Assembly (NCBI GenBank): GCA_026874595.1
Contig: CM049309.1
Location: forward strand, 28,461,033 to 28,525,032
Origin: Sipunculus nudus
Lineage: Eukaryota > Annelida > Sipuncula > Golfingiida > Sipunculidae
Length of the DNA stretch: 64,000 nucleotides
Reading direction: 5' to 3'
Positions within the stretch are counted from its first letter, which is position 1, and every line of letters begins with the position of its first letter. Below are positions 24,203 through 37,245 of the stretch, one piece after another. Both the position numbers and the translations under genes were made by a program. A model generated the notes under the pieces. The model saw nothing but the letters and a program-made list of their open reading frames with translations. It was not told where the DNA came from and did no database searches.

Positions 24203-24945
24203 ACAAGTGGCCCATGGGCCATGATGCTCAGCTAATTTTGAATGGGTGCTCATTATTTTTTAATGTTATTTATTGTCTGTGAGAATAGCCTATGGCTAAA
24301 GTTATAGTGTTGGAAAAATGGACAGAAAATAAAAAAATTTCCGGATTCATAGGAGACCTGCCCAGGACCCCCCTGGATTTCACAATAGAGGGTTCCAAGG
24401 AAAATGGATACAATTTGTACCCTGTCTGTCTGGGTGCTAAAAATCATGTTTTCTGCCAAAAGGTCACAAAATATAGGTCACCATGACCTAATTTCAGGTT
24501 TCCAAGGAGATTTGCCTAGAAACTCCCAGGATATTGATACAGATAGGATTTGTCCCCATCTGACATTCAGGGTGCTCATGTAACATCTTTTCCCTATATT
24601 TAGCAGCATATACGTCACAGTGACCTAGTTTCAGGTTTCCAAGGACATTAGCCTAGGATATCTCAAAATGTCAGGTTTCTAGGCCTAATGAAGTTTCTAG
24701 GCCTAATGGATGACTGTCTGGGTGCTCAAAATCATGTTTTTGGCCCATAAGTCACAAAATATAGGTCACCATGACCTAATTTGGGCTTCCAAGGAGATTT
24801 GCCAAGGACCTCCTTGGATGTAGTTTGAAGTTTCTAGGTCAAACGGTTACAATTTGTGCACTGTTAACGGACAGATGGCCGGACAGACGCCAGACAAAGG
24901 CTGATCGCTATAGCTCAGATGACTTAAAGTCAGCTGAGCTAAAAA
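24203..24945 (+). mobile_element. Family E element, short copy
   Basis: It begins ACAAGTGGCCCATGGGCC with a perfect 14-bp palindrome (24208-24221) and ends GCTGAGCTAAAAA after a hairpin whose arms are TAGCTCAGATGACTT and AAGTCAGCTGAGCTA (24911-24941). Between them are two to three diverged core units (AGGTTTCCAAGGAGA, CACAAAATATAGGTCACC) and GGACAGATGG/GGACAGACG microsatellite remnants. No protein frame. The layout fits a Helentron-associated (pearl-type) element; no clear target duplication is seen. Confidence 0.8.
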
Positions 24946-25608
24946 TTATGGCTTCAAGGGGGGCTTGTTGCTAGCTGCAATTGGTTTTGTTTTAACTTAT
25001 AAGAAATGGTTTCAAATACATGTGTGACAGAGGTTAATTAAATGTACAATGCAAGTACTTAACATTTTGAACCTGAGTATAAGCACCAATTACATGAAGG
25101 ACACTCCTGAAATACTGGCATTGATGCACACAACACAAAACTGATTGTAGGTGGCGCTACCAGTCTGGTGTATGAGAAAGCCAACAATGTATGGACATGC
25201 ATAATTTCAGGCAGATACTTCAAACCACTCTAGCTATATGTACAGATGGATGAAACCAAAAAAACAATTATAGGTGGTGCCACAATTAAGTCTTGTACAC
25301 AACAAATCTATTCGAGATGTATGGATATGCACAACAGGCTGACAAGTCAAATCACTCCTGAGACAAAAGCAGGGACATATACTGCAAAAATTATTGTAGA
25401 TGGCACCACCAGTCTTGTGTAGACGAAACTATCTGATATGTATAGACACATACAATTTCAGGCTGATACATCATACTTCTTAATCAGGTGCACTAGGATG
25501 ACCAAGCTCAACTGAAGCAGGCACTTGCTCCCCAGTAAACAGAAACTAATATGCAGGTGCAGCTACTGCATCGAATGAACCCTTGACCTGTTGCCTCATC
25601 AGTTACAG

Positions 25609-25634
25609 TTGGCAGTCTGCCAAAGCTATAAATA
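25609..25634 (+). promoter_or_regulatory. NFI-type palindrome plus TATA box in family G
   Basis: TTGGCAGTCTGCCAA (25609-25623) is a perfect TTGGCN5GCCAA nuclear factor I consensus, followed three bases later by TATAAATA (25627-25634). The pair is conserved among G copies. Promoter activity is inferred. Confidence 0.45.
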
Positions 25635-25675
25635 GCTACAGACTGAAACTTGGCCTGTTGCCCAATCTGAAACAG

Positions 25676-25690
25676 TTGGCAGTCTGCCAA
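25676..25690 (+). promoter_or_regulatory. Second NFI-type palindrome in the same G copy
   Basis: TTGGCAGTCTGCCAA again, 67 bp after the first. Here the following TATA is degraded to TATTTAAA. Confidence 0.4.
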
Positions 25691-27654
25691 GCTATTTAAA
25701 GATACAGACAAAATATTGGCCTGTTGCCAAATCTGTTTACATGCATATACTGAAAGACTTTGGCTAATAAATGCTTTTTCTTGCTGACATATTTATTAGA
25801 TTTTTAACAAAATGTTTAGAATAATAACAGATGCCTATTAAAAGCAACATCAGAATTCAGATATGTTGTATTCATGGATTTATCTTACACATAAGTTGGA
25901 TATGGACACAAATTATTTATGTTGCCTGTACAGCTCTGGTTATATACCCACAGAGCTCAATCTGTTAGTACAATAAATCTGTAAGCTTTATTTACCAAAG
26001 TATTGGATAGTCCTTTATTTGTTAAATGTCCAATAATTCAGCCAAAAATCATTTATGTAAACTTGAACCTAAGAATCATTTTTTGTGCAATGTTACAGAA
26101 TGTGATACAACAGTTTTGCAGAAGAAGACTATTGTAGCCCTCAGTTCAATATAGGCTTACCTGGCCACAAGACCAACTTCAGTTTTCTATGACTGTGCCA
26201 CAGATCAATGAACTTGATCTGTTCTTATACATTGAGAGAACCCTACCTTAGGATAAATCCTTGTGAAAAAATTAAACCATACTGCTTGACAGTTTCATCA
26301 TGAAAATTTGTTTTATGTAGAAGCTGAACGGGGCTACAATTATGATTTTTTTCCCATTAAAAACAGGCCGATGTAGGTGTATTGCAGCCCTCAGTTTGAT
26401 ATAGGCTAACCTGGCCCCAGGGCCATCTTCAGTTTTCTATTGCTCTACCACAGATCAATGAACTTGATCTATTCTTATACAATTGAGAGAACTTTACCAT
26501 AGGATAATTCTTGTGAAAAATTAAACCATTACGCTTGACAATTTTTTCATGAAACATTTTTAATGTAGAAGCTGAAAGGGGCTAAAATTATGAGGGTTTT
26601 GTTGATGTAGGTGGCACCACAAAAACCTCAATTTCAAATATGAGTCATGTGACCAACATTTGCACAAAACTTGGTGATGCTAGCTCCTGTTGTTTCTGAG
26701 ATTATTATGTTAGTATGCTTACTTGGCAAATTAAATGACTAAGTTCAAATTCCTGTATCTCGTCCAAATTCATTGAACTTAAACCATTTGAACAAATCTG
26801 AGAGAGCTTATCACTTGGACCATTTCTTTAAAATATTGAACAATTTGGCTGAATGATTTGGAGAAGAAGATTTTCAAAGTTTTTTTAGCTTTTTCCCTGT
26901 AAAATGTAAGTGGATACAGGTGGCGTCACACAAAGTTCAAACCAACAACATTTGAAATGTAACAGAATTTTGCATAAAATTTGGGGATGCTAGCTCCTGC
27001 TATTCCTGAGAAATTATGGGTAAATGAACAGATGACCATGACCCCTGTACAAAACCCCCATGACCCCAGCAGGTGGTGCCACAAATACCTCAATTTCAAA
27101 TATGACTCATGTGGCCAACATTTGCATAAAATTTGGTGCAGATAGCTCCAGTCATTTTTGATACTGTAATTTTAGTATCCTTTTTTTGGCCAAATTACTA
27201 AGTTCAGCTATTGTAACTTGGCCAAAATTCACTGAACTGAATCATTTGGACAAACCTGAGAAAGATTGTTTTGGAGGATTAATTGTGTGGAATATTGAAT
27301 TATTTGGCTGGACAGTTTTGCAGAAGAAGATTTTTAAAGCTTTTTTGCTTTTTCCCTAGAAAATCTAAGTAAATGCAGATAGTCAAAAAATAAGCAAAAT
27401 CAAATAGATTTTTTTTCAATGACTAATTTTTTGCATAAGTTTGGAGATGCTTACTCCTGCATTTTCGAGAAAGTATGGGTTAACATACAGACAACGCACA
27501 ATGGACAACGCCCAACATCGCATTAGATCAAAAATGGACAGACAAACAGGTAGACAAACAAAGCTGATCACTTTATCTCCCATTCTGCTGAGGCAGGAAA
27601 ATAATATATGAAGATTCATTTAGATCTTAATTTTTTTGCTTGCCAGAAATCAAT

Positions 27655-28170
27655 TAGCTTATTTTCTTCCTCTGGGTCTTCTCCATAACTTGGTCAAGTC
27701 ATCTGGTCTCAACTTTGAGTCACTTTGTCAGTATGTCTGTCTGTTTGTAAAATGTCCTCAGTTTCCCCTGCTTGCTGGTTCTTGCGTATATAGCATTCTA
27801 CAGGCCAAAGGTTAGCAGGAATTACTTTGTAACTTTCACCCATCATATTTCTGAACAATTTCTGGGAGCTGTATGTCAAGGTCAATTTCATCAAAACAAG
27901 TTAAAATCTTGTCTTCCTCATAACTTTGTCAATATTTGTCATATTTTCACAAGCTTTAGCTCATTTTCTTCATCTTTGTTTTCTTTATAACATCATTTAG
28001 TAATCTGTCTTCCACTCTGAGTTTTTCCTTCACATCTATGTAAAAAACAATCACAGCCTAATAAACTGTACCTCATTTTTCTTCACACTGCCCTCACTGA
28101 CCTTTACCTTGGTATTACTATTTGTCAGAATTCTGGCAAGCGTGTGACCTCTGGTTGTTTTGTTATTATA
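27655..28170 (-). repeat. Family H copy, isolated
   Basis: TTATTTTCTTCCTCTGGG, GTCAGTATGTCTGTCTG, CTTGCTGGTTCTTGCG and an end piece TTCTGGCAAGCGTGTGACC occur in the same order as in the H array at 16-23 kb. Copies flank the E/G region on the left only. Confidence 0.75.
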
Positions 28171-28309
28171 TCAAATTGTTATAAAGTTTTAAAAAATTTT
28201 ATACATTTGCAATATTACACATATGAACATATAAATTGCTTTCAAATTTCAGATTTTAATAGCTTAAACCCATATACATACAGCATATGAAAGTTATTTC
28301 AACAGTGCT

Positions 28310-28717
28310 TATAGGAAACAAGGTATAATGCTTCCATGCTGGACATTTACTTTTCAAGTACATGTGTTACATGTATATGCACAATGCAAGTACTACACAT
28401 TTCAAACCTGAGTCCAAGCAGGCAAGCACCAATTACAAAAAGGTCACTGCTGAAATACTGGCATGGGTGCACACAGTGCAAAATGATTGTAGGTGGTGTC
28501 ACCAGTCCCGTGTACAAGAAAGCCATTGAAGATGTATGGACATGCAAAATTTCAGGCAGATACTTCAAATCACTCTTGGGCTATACGTAAAGATGCATGA
28601 AACAATTGTGGGTGGCGCCACCAGTCTTGTTTACAACAAAACTATCCAGGATGTATTGCAATGCATAATATCAGGTTGATATGTAAATCACTCCTGAGAA
28701 ATAAGCAGGGACTTACT
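28310..28717 (+). repeat. Family G head fragment
   Basis: AACAAGGTATAATGCTTCCATGCTGGAC, ACAATGCAAGTACTAC and two GTAGGTGG...CACCAGTC units match the start of the other G copies. It stops at AATAAGCAGGGACTTACTG, where a minisatellite begins. Confidence 0.7.
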
Positions 28718-28955
28718 GTATGATGAAAGGTGGGATTGTTATAATTACCCCTTGTATGAGGCTGAGATTATTAAGATTACTGGTTGTATGATGAAAGGTG
28801 GGATTGTTATGATTACTGGTTGTATGATGAAAGGTGAGATTATGATAACTGCTTGTATGATGAAAGGTGAGACTGCTATGATTACCGCTTGTATGATACA
28901 AGATGACTTTGTTATAATTACTGTGTGTATGATGCCGAGATTGTTATGACTAAAA
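28718..28955 (+). repeat. 32-36-bp minisatellite
   Basis: Seven imperfect units each begin TGTATGAT (28718, 28753, 28785, 28821, 28854, 28890, 28926) and contain AAAGGTGGGATTGTTATGAT or variants. Open frames on both strands are produced by the period. Confidence 0.92.
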
Positions 28956-30470
28956 CTAGAGTAATATTAAAAACCCTGAAGATAGCATTCTGCTAAATCC
29001 CTATGACCTATACAATGAACAAAAGAAGAAAGACCATCACAAACTTTTCTATGAATTAAAAAATTTCCATTCAGTACTGAGTCACCCAAAAAAAGGTAAT
29101 GAAAAGATGAAACAATAAACCTGAGGTCCTTAAACTTCAATAAAGGCTACAGATTTTAATCACCTGTTTTCAAATTTCACCCTTTTCAGTTCCATCCTGG
29201 CCACTTGCTGCATCCACAGGTGATGTACATCAAGCAGATGTACTTTCAAATCATCTTATGTACAAACGGTTTTACTTCAAGGCTTACAATAATTATAACT
29301 AATTTTTTTTTAGGAACAGATGATCTCAGTATATTTTAAAGACAATGTCTGCGAATCAACAGACATTTGGCTCATAAATGCCTTGTCAACTGGCCCAAGC
29401 CAGTACGGGGGGGGGGGGGGGGGGGGGGGGGGGGAGGGGGGGGGGGAGGATTCTCTCGTGAAATGTCACATGTGAAAGAAAATCACTTATTGTGCTGTGG
29501 TTGCTGTATTAAATTTTTGGTGGGTGTGAAATTTGATAGGAACGGAGCCCTAATAGCTACCAATCATCCCTGTGAATTTGAAAAATGTCCATTGTATTTC
29601 TCTCTGCGATATTACAAGAGAAAGAAAATCATTGAATTTTTGGCAGGTCTGAAATTTTAAAGGGATGGAGTCCTCATAGGTACCAATCTTGAATCATCCC
29701 TGTGAATCTGAGAAAGATCCACTGTGCTGCTGTTGAGATATCATGCATGAAAAATAAGCATAACTGACAAACTGATCAAATGATGGACTAACAGATGAAC
29801 TAATCCGGTGATCATTATAGGGCACCTGCTTGTCAAACGAGACCCTAACATCAAATGCTTCTGGATGCAAAATCTAATTACAGAACCATCACATAATGTA
29901 AGCTTATCAACACAATTGTATGTAATTGTACTGTAATGACTATACACCTATCTAATATATTCCCAGGGAGCTAACAAGTTCCTCTTTTAGCCTTGGTATT
30001 GAGTCACACCTATTCATGCATCCTGGCAATGGAGGCTCAGCTTTCCCCCAGGTCAAGGGTACATAATGTGCCACATGTAACTGCACCACTGGCTCTTACA
30101 CACTGAAACTTACCACTGGCTCTTTCAGACTGAAACTTGACCTGTTGGCAAATCTGAAATGGTTGGCAGTCTGCCAAAGTTATTTATAGATACAGAGCAT
30201 AACTTGACCCTTTGTAAAATCTGACTTGACACATCGTCTAGACATCTAGACTGTATCTAGACACCAGGCAGAGCCAGGTCAGTTGCCATGGTGATGTCTG
30301 GACTGCACCTGGGTGCACTGATTGACTTCTTGACTTGTCATGTTGAAACTTGCCAAGCTGCCAAATTTGTTTTCAAAACTGAAAGCCTTTTTCAATTGGC
30401 TACACTGCTTATTTAAAGCTGCATTTACCCAATCTATTCTGATAAAACTGACAAAACAATACCATAGAAC
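28956..30470. other. Mostly single-copy DNA with a long poly-G tract
   Basis: A G-run of about 45 bp broken by single A's lies at 29406-29450. A two-copy imperfect repeat (GGTGTGAAATTT...CATCCCTGTGAATTTGA) occupies ~29510-29720. A solitary TTGGCAGTCTGCCAA at 30163-30177 marks a family G fragment from about 30100 to 30240. No gene is recognised. Confidence 0.6.
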
Positions 30471-33400
30471 AACTAGAATACGAGTAGTCTACAAGCGACT
30501 ACATGTATCTGCCAAAATCAGAGTAGGACGGGTGAAGTGAGGCATGGATTGAGTGGCAAGGGGAAATATAGTTACATGTGTTACATATTAGAATGGATCT
30601 CTGCCACATAAACATGATTGTAGGTGGCGCCACCTGATATCTGAACGAGAAACTATCCAAGATGTATACACATGCAAATTTCAGGTGGAAAAGTCAAACC
30701 ACTGCAGTGATATGAGTGATTTTATCCCACAGCAGACAAACAGATAGATGCTGTGCAAAAATGACTGCAGTTGGCGCCACCATTTTTGTGTTATAACAAG
30801 TGACCCATGGGTCATGACGCTCTGCTGACTGGGAAGAGATTCGCAAAAGGAAATTTTATCATCTGAATGGTAGTATATACCCATTCAACTGAAGCATCAA
30901 ACAGATTAACCAACAGGCCAAAATTGTGTCTGTATTTATATATCTCAAAATAGAGAAAAAATGCGTAAAAAATACAAGTGGCTCCACCAGTCTGCAGAAA
31001 CTAATAAAAAGACTTAATGGTCAATATGCATGCAAAGAATCATGGTGATCTCTGCATTAGTTGTTACAACTTGTGCCATGTAAACAGATGACAGCATCCT
31101 TAAAGGTCTCAAAAATAGAGAAAAAAATTCGAAAAATTGAATAAAATATAGGTGGAACCACCAGTCTGCAGAAACTGATGAAACACTCCATAAACAATAT
31201 CCATCCAAAGAATCATGGTGATCTCTGCATTAGTTGTTCAGATACTTCAGCTTTTGTATCAAATTGTTCATTATTCTGAGGGATACTTCAGAATCCTATA
31301 GCTTGAAGGATATGGGAAACAGAGACCTAATTTCAGGTTTCCACAGACACTTTTCATGGGCCTCCTTGCATGACAAGAATGCAGATTCTAGGTCCAGTTG
31401 TTATGATTTGTACCCTGTTGACAGATAACCACATCTTTAAAGGTCTCAAAAATAGACAAAACAATTTGTAAAAATTTGAAAAAATAGAGGTGGCACACCC
31501 AGTCTGCAGAAACTGATGGAACACCTCATGATCAATATGTATGCCAAAAATCATGACCATCAGTGTTGTAGTTATTGAGATACTGCAGTTTTTTTAATCA
31601 AATTTTTCATTATTCTTAGGGATACTTCGGAGTCCTATAGCTTAAAGGATATGGGTAACAGAGACCTAATTTCATTTTCCATGGAGACTTTTCATGGATC
31701 TCCCTGTGTGTCAAGAATGAAGATTCTAGGTCCAGTCTATACAATTTGTGCCCTGTTAACAGATGTTCATATCTGTTAAGGTCGCAAAAGTAGAGAAAAA
31801 AATTTGTAAAAAAACCCGAACAAATATACGTGTGGCCATCAGTCTGCAGAAACTAATGAAACATTCCATGATCAATATCCATGCAAACAATTATGGTGAT
31901 CTCTGCATTCGTTGTTCAGATACTTCAGCTTTTGTATCAAATTTTCCATTATTCTGAGCTGTACTTTGGAGTGCCATAGCTCAAAGGATATGGGTAACAG
32001 AGACCTAATTTCAGGTTTCCATGGAGACTTTTCATGGGTCTCCCTGTGTGTCAAGAATGAAGATTCTAGGTTCAGTCGTTAAGATTTGTACCCTGTTGAC
32101 AGATAACTACATCCTTAAAGGTCTCATAAATAGAGAAAAAAATTATAAAAATTTGAAAAAATACAGGTGGCACCACCAGACTGCAGGAACTGATGGAACA
32201 CCTCTTGATCAATATGTATTGAGGATTTGGGTAACGGAGACCTAATTTCTGGTTTCCATGGAGACTTTTCATGGGTCTCCCTGTGTGTCAAGAATGAAGA
32301 TTCTAGGTTCAGTCGTTAAGATTTGTACCCTGTTGACAGATAACTACATCCATAAAGGTTTCATAAATAGAGAAAAAAAATTATAAAAATTTGAAAAAAT
32401 ACATATGGCGCCACCAGACTGCAGGAACTGATGGAACACCTCTTGATCAATATGTATGCCAAAAATTATGACCATCAGTGTTGTAGTTATTGAGATGTTG
32501 CAGTTTTTTTTATCAAATTTTCCATTATTCTGGGGGGTAATTGGGAGCCCCACAGCTCAAAGGATATGGGTAACAGAGACCTAATTTCAGGTTTCCATGG
32601 AGACTTTCCATGGGTCTCCCTGTGTGTCAAGAATGAAGATTCTAGGTCCAGTCTTTACGATTTGTGCCCTATTAACAGATGTTCACATTTTTAAAGGTCT
32701 AAAAATAGAGAAAACAATTCCTAAAATATCGAAGAATATAGGTGGCGCCACCAGTCTGCAGAAACTGATGAAACATCTAATGATCAATACGTATGCAAAA
32801 AATTATGACCATCAGTGATGTACTTAATGAGATTTTGAAGTTTTTTTATGAAATTTTTGACAATTCTGGGGGGTACTTTGGGGCCCCATAGCTCAAAGGA
32901 TTTGGGTAACGGAGACCTAATTTTTGGTTTCCATGGAGACTTTTCATAGGTCTCTCACTGTGTCAACAAATGAAGATTCTAGGTCCAGTCTTTACGATTT
33001 GTGCCCTGTTAACAGATGTTAACATTTTTAAAGGTCTCAAAAATAGAGAAAAAAATTTGTAAAAAATCGAAAAATACAGGTGGCGCCACCAGTCTGCAGG
33101 AACTGATGGAACATCTCATGATCAATATGTATGCCAAAAATCATGACCATCAGTGATGTAGTTAACGAGATATTGAAGTTTTTGTATGAAATTTTTGACT
33201 ATTCTGGGGGGTACTTTGGGGCCCAATAGCTTGAAGGATATGGGTAAGGGAGACCTAATTTCTGGTTTCCAAGGAGATTTTTCATCGACCTCTCAGAATG
33301 TCAAGTTACAAGATTATAAGTCCGGCGGTTACGATTTGTGCCAGGTTAACGGACAGACGGACAGACGGAGGACGGACAAAGAGTGATCGCTATAGCTCAG

Positions 33401-34168
33401 CATGACTGAAAGTCAGCTGAGCTAAAAATGTTATAAAGCTATCCAAGGGCTACATTTGTGTAAAATTGATATCCTGATTGGTCGAACGAGTCTGGAGATA
33501 TAAGCACGGATGTCTACAGTGTGAATGTGAACGTAGGTGGCGCCACCTGTCATAAAATCAAGAAAGCTATGAGGGATGTACACACATGCCAATTTACAGG
33601 TAATTTGGTCAAACCACTGCAGAGATATGAGTGATTTTAACCCAAGGCAGACAAACAAAGGACGCTGTGCAAAAATGGCTGCAGGTGGCGCCACCATTTT
33701 TGTGTACTTTATAAAGCTATCCAAGGGCTACATTTGTGTAATTTTTTATTCCTGATTGGTCGAACGGTTCCCGAGATATGGGCTTGGATGTCTGAAGCGT
33801 TAATGTGAATGTAGGTGGCGCCACCTGTCATTAAATCAAGAAAGCTATCTAGGATGTATACGCATGCCGAATTTCAGGTGAATTAGTCAAAACACTGCAG
33901 AGATATGAGTGATTTTAACACAAGGCAGATGAACAGATGGGCACTGTGCAAACATGGTTGCAGGTGGCGCCACCTTTTTTTGTGTATGTTATAAAGCTAT
34001 CCAAGGGCTACATTTGTACAAAAATTTTTCCCTGATCGGTCAAACAGTTCCCGAGATATGTGGGGGTATGTGTAGAAACAGACGCACAAACGGACGCTGG
34101 GAAGAGAGGAAAGGTCAGAGGTCAAGGCCAATTTGTTAGGCACCAGTTCACATGTGTCCTGATAATTT
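30471..34168 (+). mobile_element. Family F element interrupted by a family E element
   Basis: The F head AACTAGAATACGAGTAG starts at 30471, with the subterminal GTATCTGCCAAAAT at 30505-30518. The F body resumes after the E insertion at 33429 with TTATAAAGCTATCCAAGGGC. Units of ~279 bp follow, each with two GGTGGCGCCACC palindromes (33536, 33684, 33813, 33963). The copy stops at ~34168 in TCACATGTGTCCTGATAATT, short of the terminal hairpin, where a G head begins. Confidence 0.8.
30796..33428 (+). mobile_element. Family E element without an F insert (2.6 kb)
   Basis: The head is ACAAGTGACCCATGGGTCAT (palindrome 30801-30814) with a near-copy of GCTCAGCTGACT after it. Then come ~338-bp tandem core units, read from AGTCTGCAG or AGACTGCAG at 31501, 31841, 32179, 32416 (shortened unit), 32753 and 33091. 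The end is a GGACAGACGG microsatellite, the hairpin at 33393-33424, and GCTAAAAA. TGTTATA occurs on both sides (30789-30795, 33429-33435), and the flanks join to give ordinary family F sequence. No protein frame. Helicase and Rep would have to come from an autonomous relative. Confidence 0.85.
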
Positions 34169-34173
34169 TGGAA

Positions 34174-37100
34174 CAAGGCATACAGGCCTAATGCGAACCT
34201 GTGCAATGAGATTACACCAGGTATAATGCTTCAATGCTTGACCATTACTTTCCAAGAACATGTGTAACATGTATATGAACAATGCAAGTACTAAACACTT
34301 AGAACAAGAAACAATTAAAAAAACATCACTGCTGCAATTCTTGCATGGGTGCACACAACACAAAAACTAGAATATGGGTAGTCAACAAGCAACTAAGTGT
34401 ATCCTCCAAAATCAGAGTGGGAAAGGTGAAGTGAGGCATGGATTAAGTGGCAAGGGGAAATAGAGTGAGTTGTGTTGCATAATAGCCTGGATGTCTGCAG
34501 CCTAAATGTGTATGTAGGTTGCGCCACTGATATGTCAAACCCCAGGGACATACACTATACAAAAATTATTGTAAGTGGCGCCACCAGTCTTGTACACTAT
34601 AAAGCTACCCAATATGTATAAACATGCCCAATTTTAGGCTGATGTATCAAATTCCTCTGTAGAAATAAGCAGGCGCATACACTGCAAAAGTCAATGTAGG
34701 TGGTACCACCTGTCTTGTAAATGAGAATACCATCAAAGAACCATAGACAGGTCAAAATATCAGTCCAATACATCAAACTTCCCTTGAGTTTGATGCACTG
34801 GGCTGACAAGGCTTAGGTGAGTAAGGCAGTTGCCCCGAGTGACCTGTGACAAATTGCTGCCTCAAGCTACTGCACTGAGTGAACTCGTGACCTACACTTG
34901 GCTAGACTGAGTGAACTTTTGACCTGTACCTGGCTGCACTGATTGAACTCTTGACCTGTTGCATAATCTGACACAGTTGGCAGTCTGCCAAAGCTATAAA
35001 TAGATTCAGGCTGAACTTTGGCGCCAAATATGATGCAGTGAGCAGTCTGCCAAAGCTATAAATGGAATGCAGCTACTGCACGGAGTGAACTCTTGACCTA
35101 TACCAAGCTGCACTTCTTCCAATCCTGACACTGTGCCAAAACTATTCTTGGCTAATGGCCAACATCAAGGCACTGGCAATCTGCAAATGGTAAACCAAGT
35201 GCTGCCATCTGTACACAAATGTGGTTCCTACTTGAAATAACTTAAATTTGAAATTTATTTTCCCAATACAAAATGCTTATCAGCTGACTTTTTATAAAAA
35301 AGAAATCAGGAATATATGTAAAATTATAATAGATGAATACTGAATGCAAAATTAAAATACAGATAAATCTAATTGATGGCATATTCTTGAATTAAGTTGA
35401 GTACGGATAACCAATAATTTATAATCCATGTACAGTTGTCTTTATATAGCCACACAGAGCTTAAAATCCATGATTGTAACATTGCCTGGTATGATGAATA
35501 ACTTAAATCAGAAATCTAAATTTTTTAAAAGCTTTTAAAAAACTTTTGTAAATATTAACCAAAGATAACCTAAAATCTAATTGTCTAGTGGCATGATGTA
35601 ATAGATGCTGATAAACTGGTGCCAGGCTTGATGTAACGGCATAACAGAGCTTACATATATGGTAAAATGACTCAATTCAATCTCCATTATTCAGCCAAAA
35701 ATCATTCATGTGGAACCATTAATGACAATTATTAAAAGGATTATTGTAGGGATTATTCTTGTAAAATATTTAATAAACTGGCTTCAGTGGCATCTGTCGA
35801 AAAAAGTTTCGCAGGTTTATAACTCATATAGGAAGATACAGCAAACTGGATAAGTTCAGCTTCCTGTAACTCAGCCAAAAAGCACTGAACCAAAACCATT
35901 TGAACAAACTTGAATTATCAACATCTGAGGATAATTAATGTATGAGATTTAAGAATTTGGCCCAGTGGTTTTTGAGAAGAAGATCTTTGTAGCCACTGAG
36001 CTAAAATGGGCTGTTATGGCATATGGCTAAATTCAGCTTCCCATAACTTAGCCAAAAGTCACTGAAAAGAGACCATTTGAAGAAACTTCAGTGAGCACTA
36101 CCCTAGGATCACTTCTGTGCGATATTAAACATTTTGGCCATATGGTTTCAGAGAAGAAGTTTTTTGTAGCCCTCAGTGTGATACAGGCACTGATGACCCC
36201 GTACAAAAAAGGCCAACGCAGGTGGCGCCACCAATACCTCAATTTCAGATATGACCTATGTGACCAACATTGGTATAGAATTTGGTGATGATAGCTCCAG
36301 CTGTTTCTGAGATTTAAGTTTTAATATGCTTTTTTGCACATTTAACAAAGTTCAATCTCCTGTAACTCGACCAAAAATCTCTGAACTGGAAACATTCAAA
36401 CAAACTTGAGAGAGATTGTTCCAGGGATCATTTCTGTGAAATATTGGACAATTTGGCTTGACAGTTTCGGAGAAGAAGATTTTTTAGCTTTTTCCCTATA
36501 AAATCTCAGAAAATGCAGTTAGAAAAAAAATAAACAAAATCCTATATAGTTTTTTGAATGACTGATTATTTGCAAAACATTTGGTGATGCTAGCTCCTGC
36601 CGTTTTTGAGATAGCTATGGTTAACGTACAGACGACGCATGACGCACGCCGCCGCACCATCGCATAAGCTCACAGGTTTGCTAAAAATCCGTCCAGTAGT
36701 CTCAGTAGAGATCTCTGGAAATGAACGCAGTGGTGGTGACGGTGGAAGCGGAACCCGGTCAAAAACATAGTATGCGCAAAACTTTGTTTTGGCGGATACA
36801 ATTCTTGTGAAGTTTAAACCCATCATTGGCATAAAATTTGGTGATGACAGCTCCAGCCGTTTCTGAGATTTTAAGTTAAGTATGCCTTTTTGCACAGATG
36901 ACTAAGTTAAACCTCCTGTAACTCAGCCAAAAATCACCGAACTGATTTCATTCAAACAAACTCAAGAGAGATAGTTCTAGGGAACATTTTTGTGAAATAT
37001 TGGACAATTTGGCTGGACAGTTTCGGAAGAAGATTTTTAAAGGATTTTATGCTTTTTCTCTATAAAATCTAAACTAATGCAGATACTCAATAATAAACTC

Positions 37101-37245
37101 TAGGGCTACAAGTTTCACATGTGACTAATTCTGACATGTAAAGACAGTTTCTGACTTACAGCCATGAACGGCAGACGGCCAGCCATGGACAGCGGACAGG
37201 CGCCGCTCACCATCGCATAAGCTCACAGGTTCGCTAAAAAGTTCA
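34174..37245 (+). mobile_element. Family G element with F fragments
   Basis: The head is ACAAGGCATACAGGCCTAATG at 34174. An F head fragment (AACTAGAATATGGG, ~34365-34545) interrupts it. The G body then follows with GTCTTGTACACTATAAAGCTACCC, the NFI/TATA block at 34977, ~165-bp core units, and the tail CACCATCGCATAAGCTCACAGG...GCTAAAAA near 36687. A solo F 3' end (36688-36800) follows, then a second copy of the last G core and tail up to 37245. Confidence 0.75.
34977..35002 (+). promoter_or_regulatory. NFI-type palindrome plus TATA box in family G
   Basis: TTGGCAGTCTGCCAA at 34977-34991 and TATAAATA at 34995-35002, the same spacing as at 25609. A half-degraded second copy follows at ~35040. 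Confidence 0.45.

Larger units (their letters stand above)
25030..27610 (+). mobile_element. Family G element, diverged copy
   Basis: It has the same order of blocks as the copies near 34500, 56600 and 59200: ACAATGCAAGTACT..., GTAGGTGGCGCTACCAGTCT units, a TTGACCTGTTGC region with two TTGGCAGTCTGCCAA sites, then ~165-bp units with CTCGGCCAAAAAT-like and GAGAAGAAGATTTT words. It ends near CAACATCGCATTAGATC followed by GGACAGACAAACAGG and CCCATTCTGCTGAGGCAGG. Heavily mutated compared with the later copies. No coding frame. Confidence 0.65.

Noticed and set aside
29367-29660. 97-codon frame with a polyglycine stretch
   Set aside because: The glycines are the poly-G tract, and the rest has no recognisable motif.
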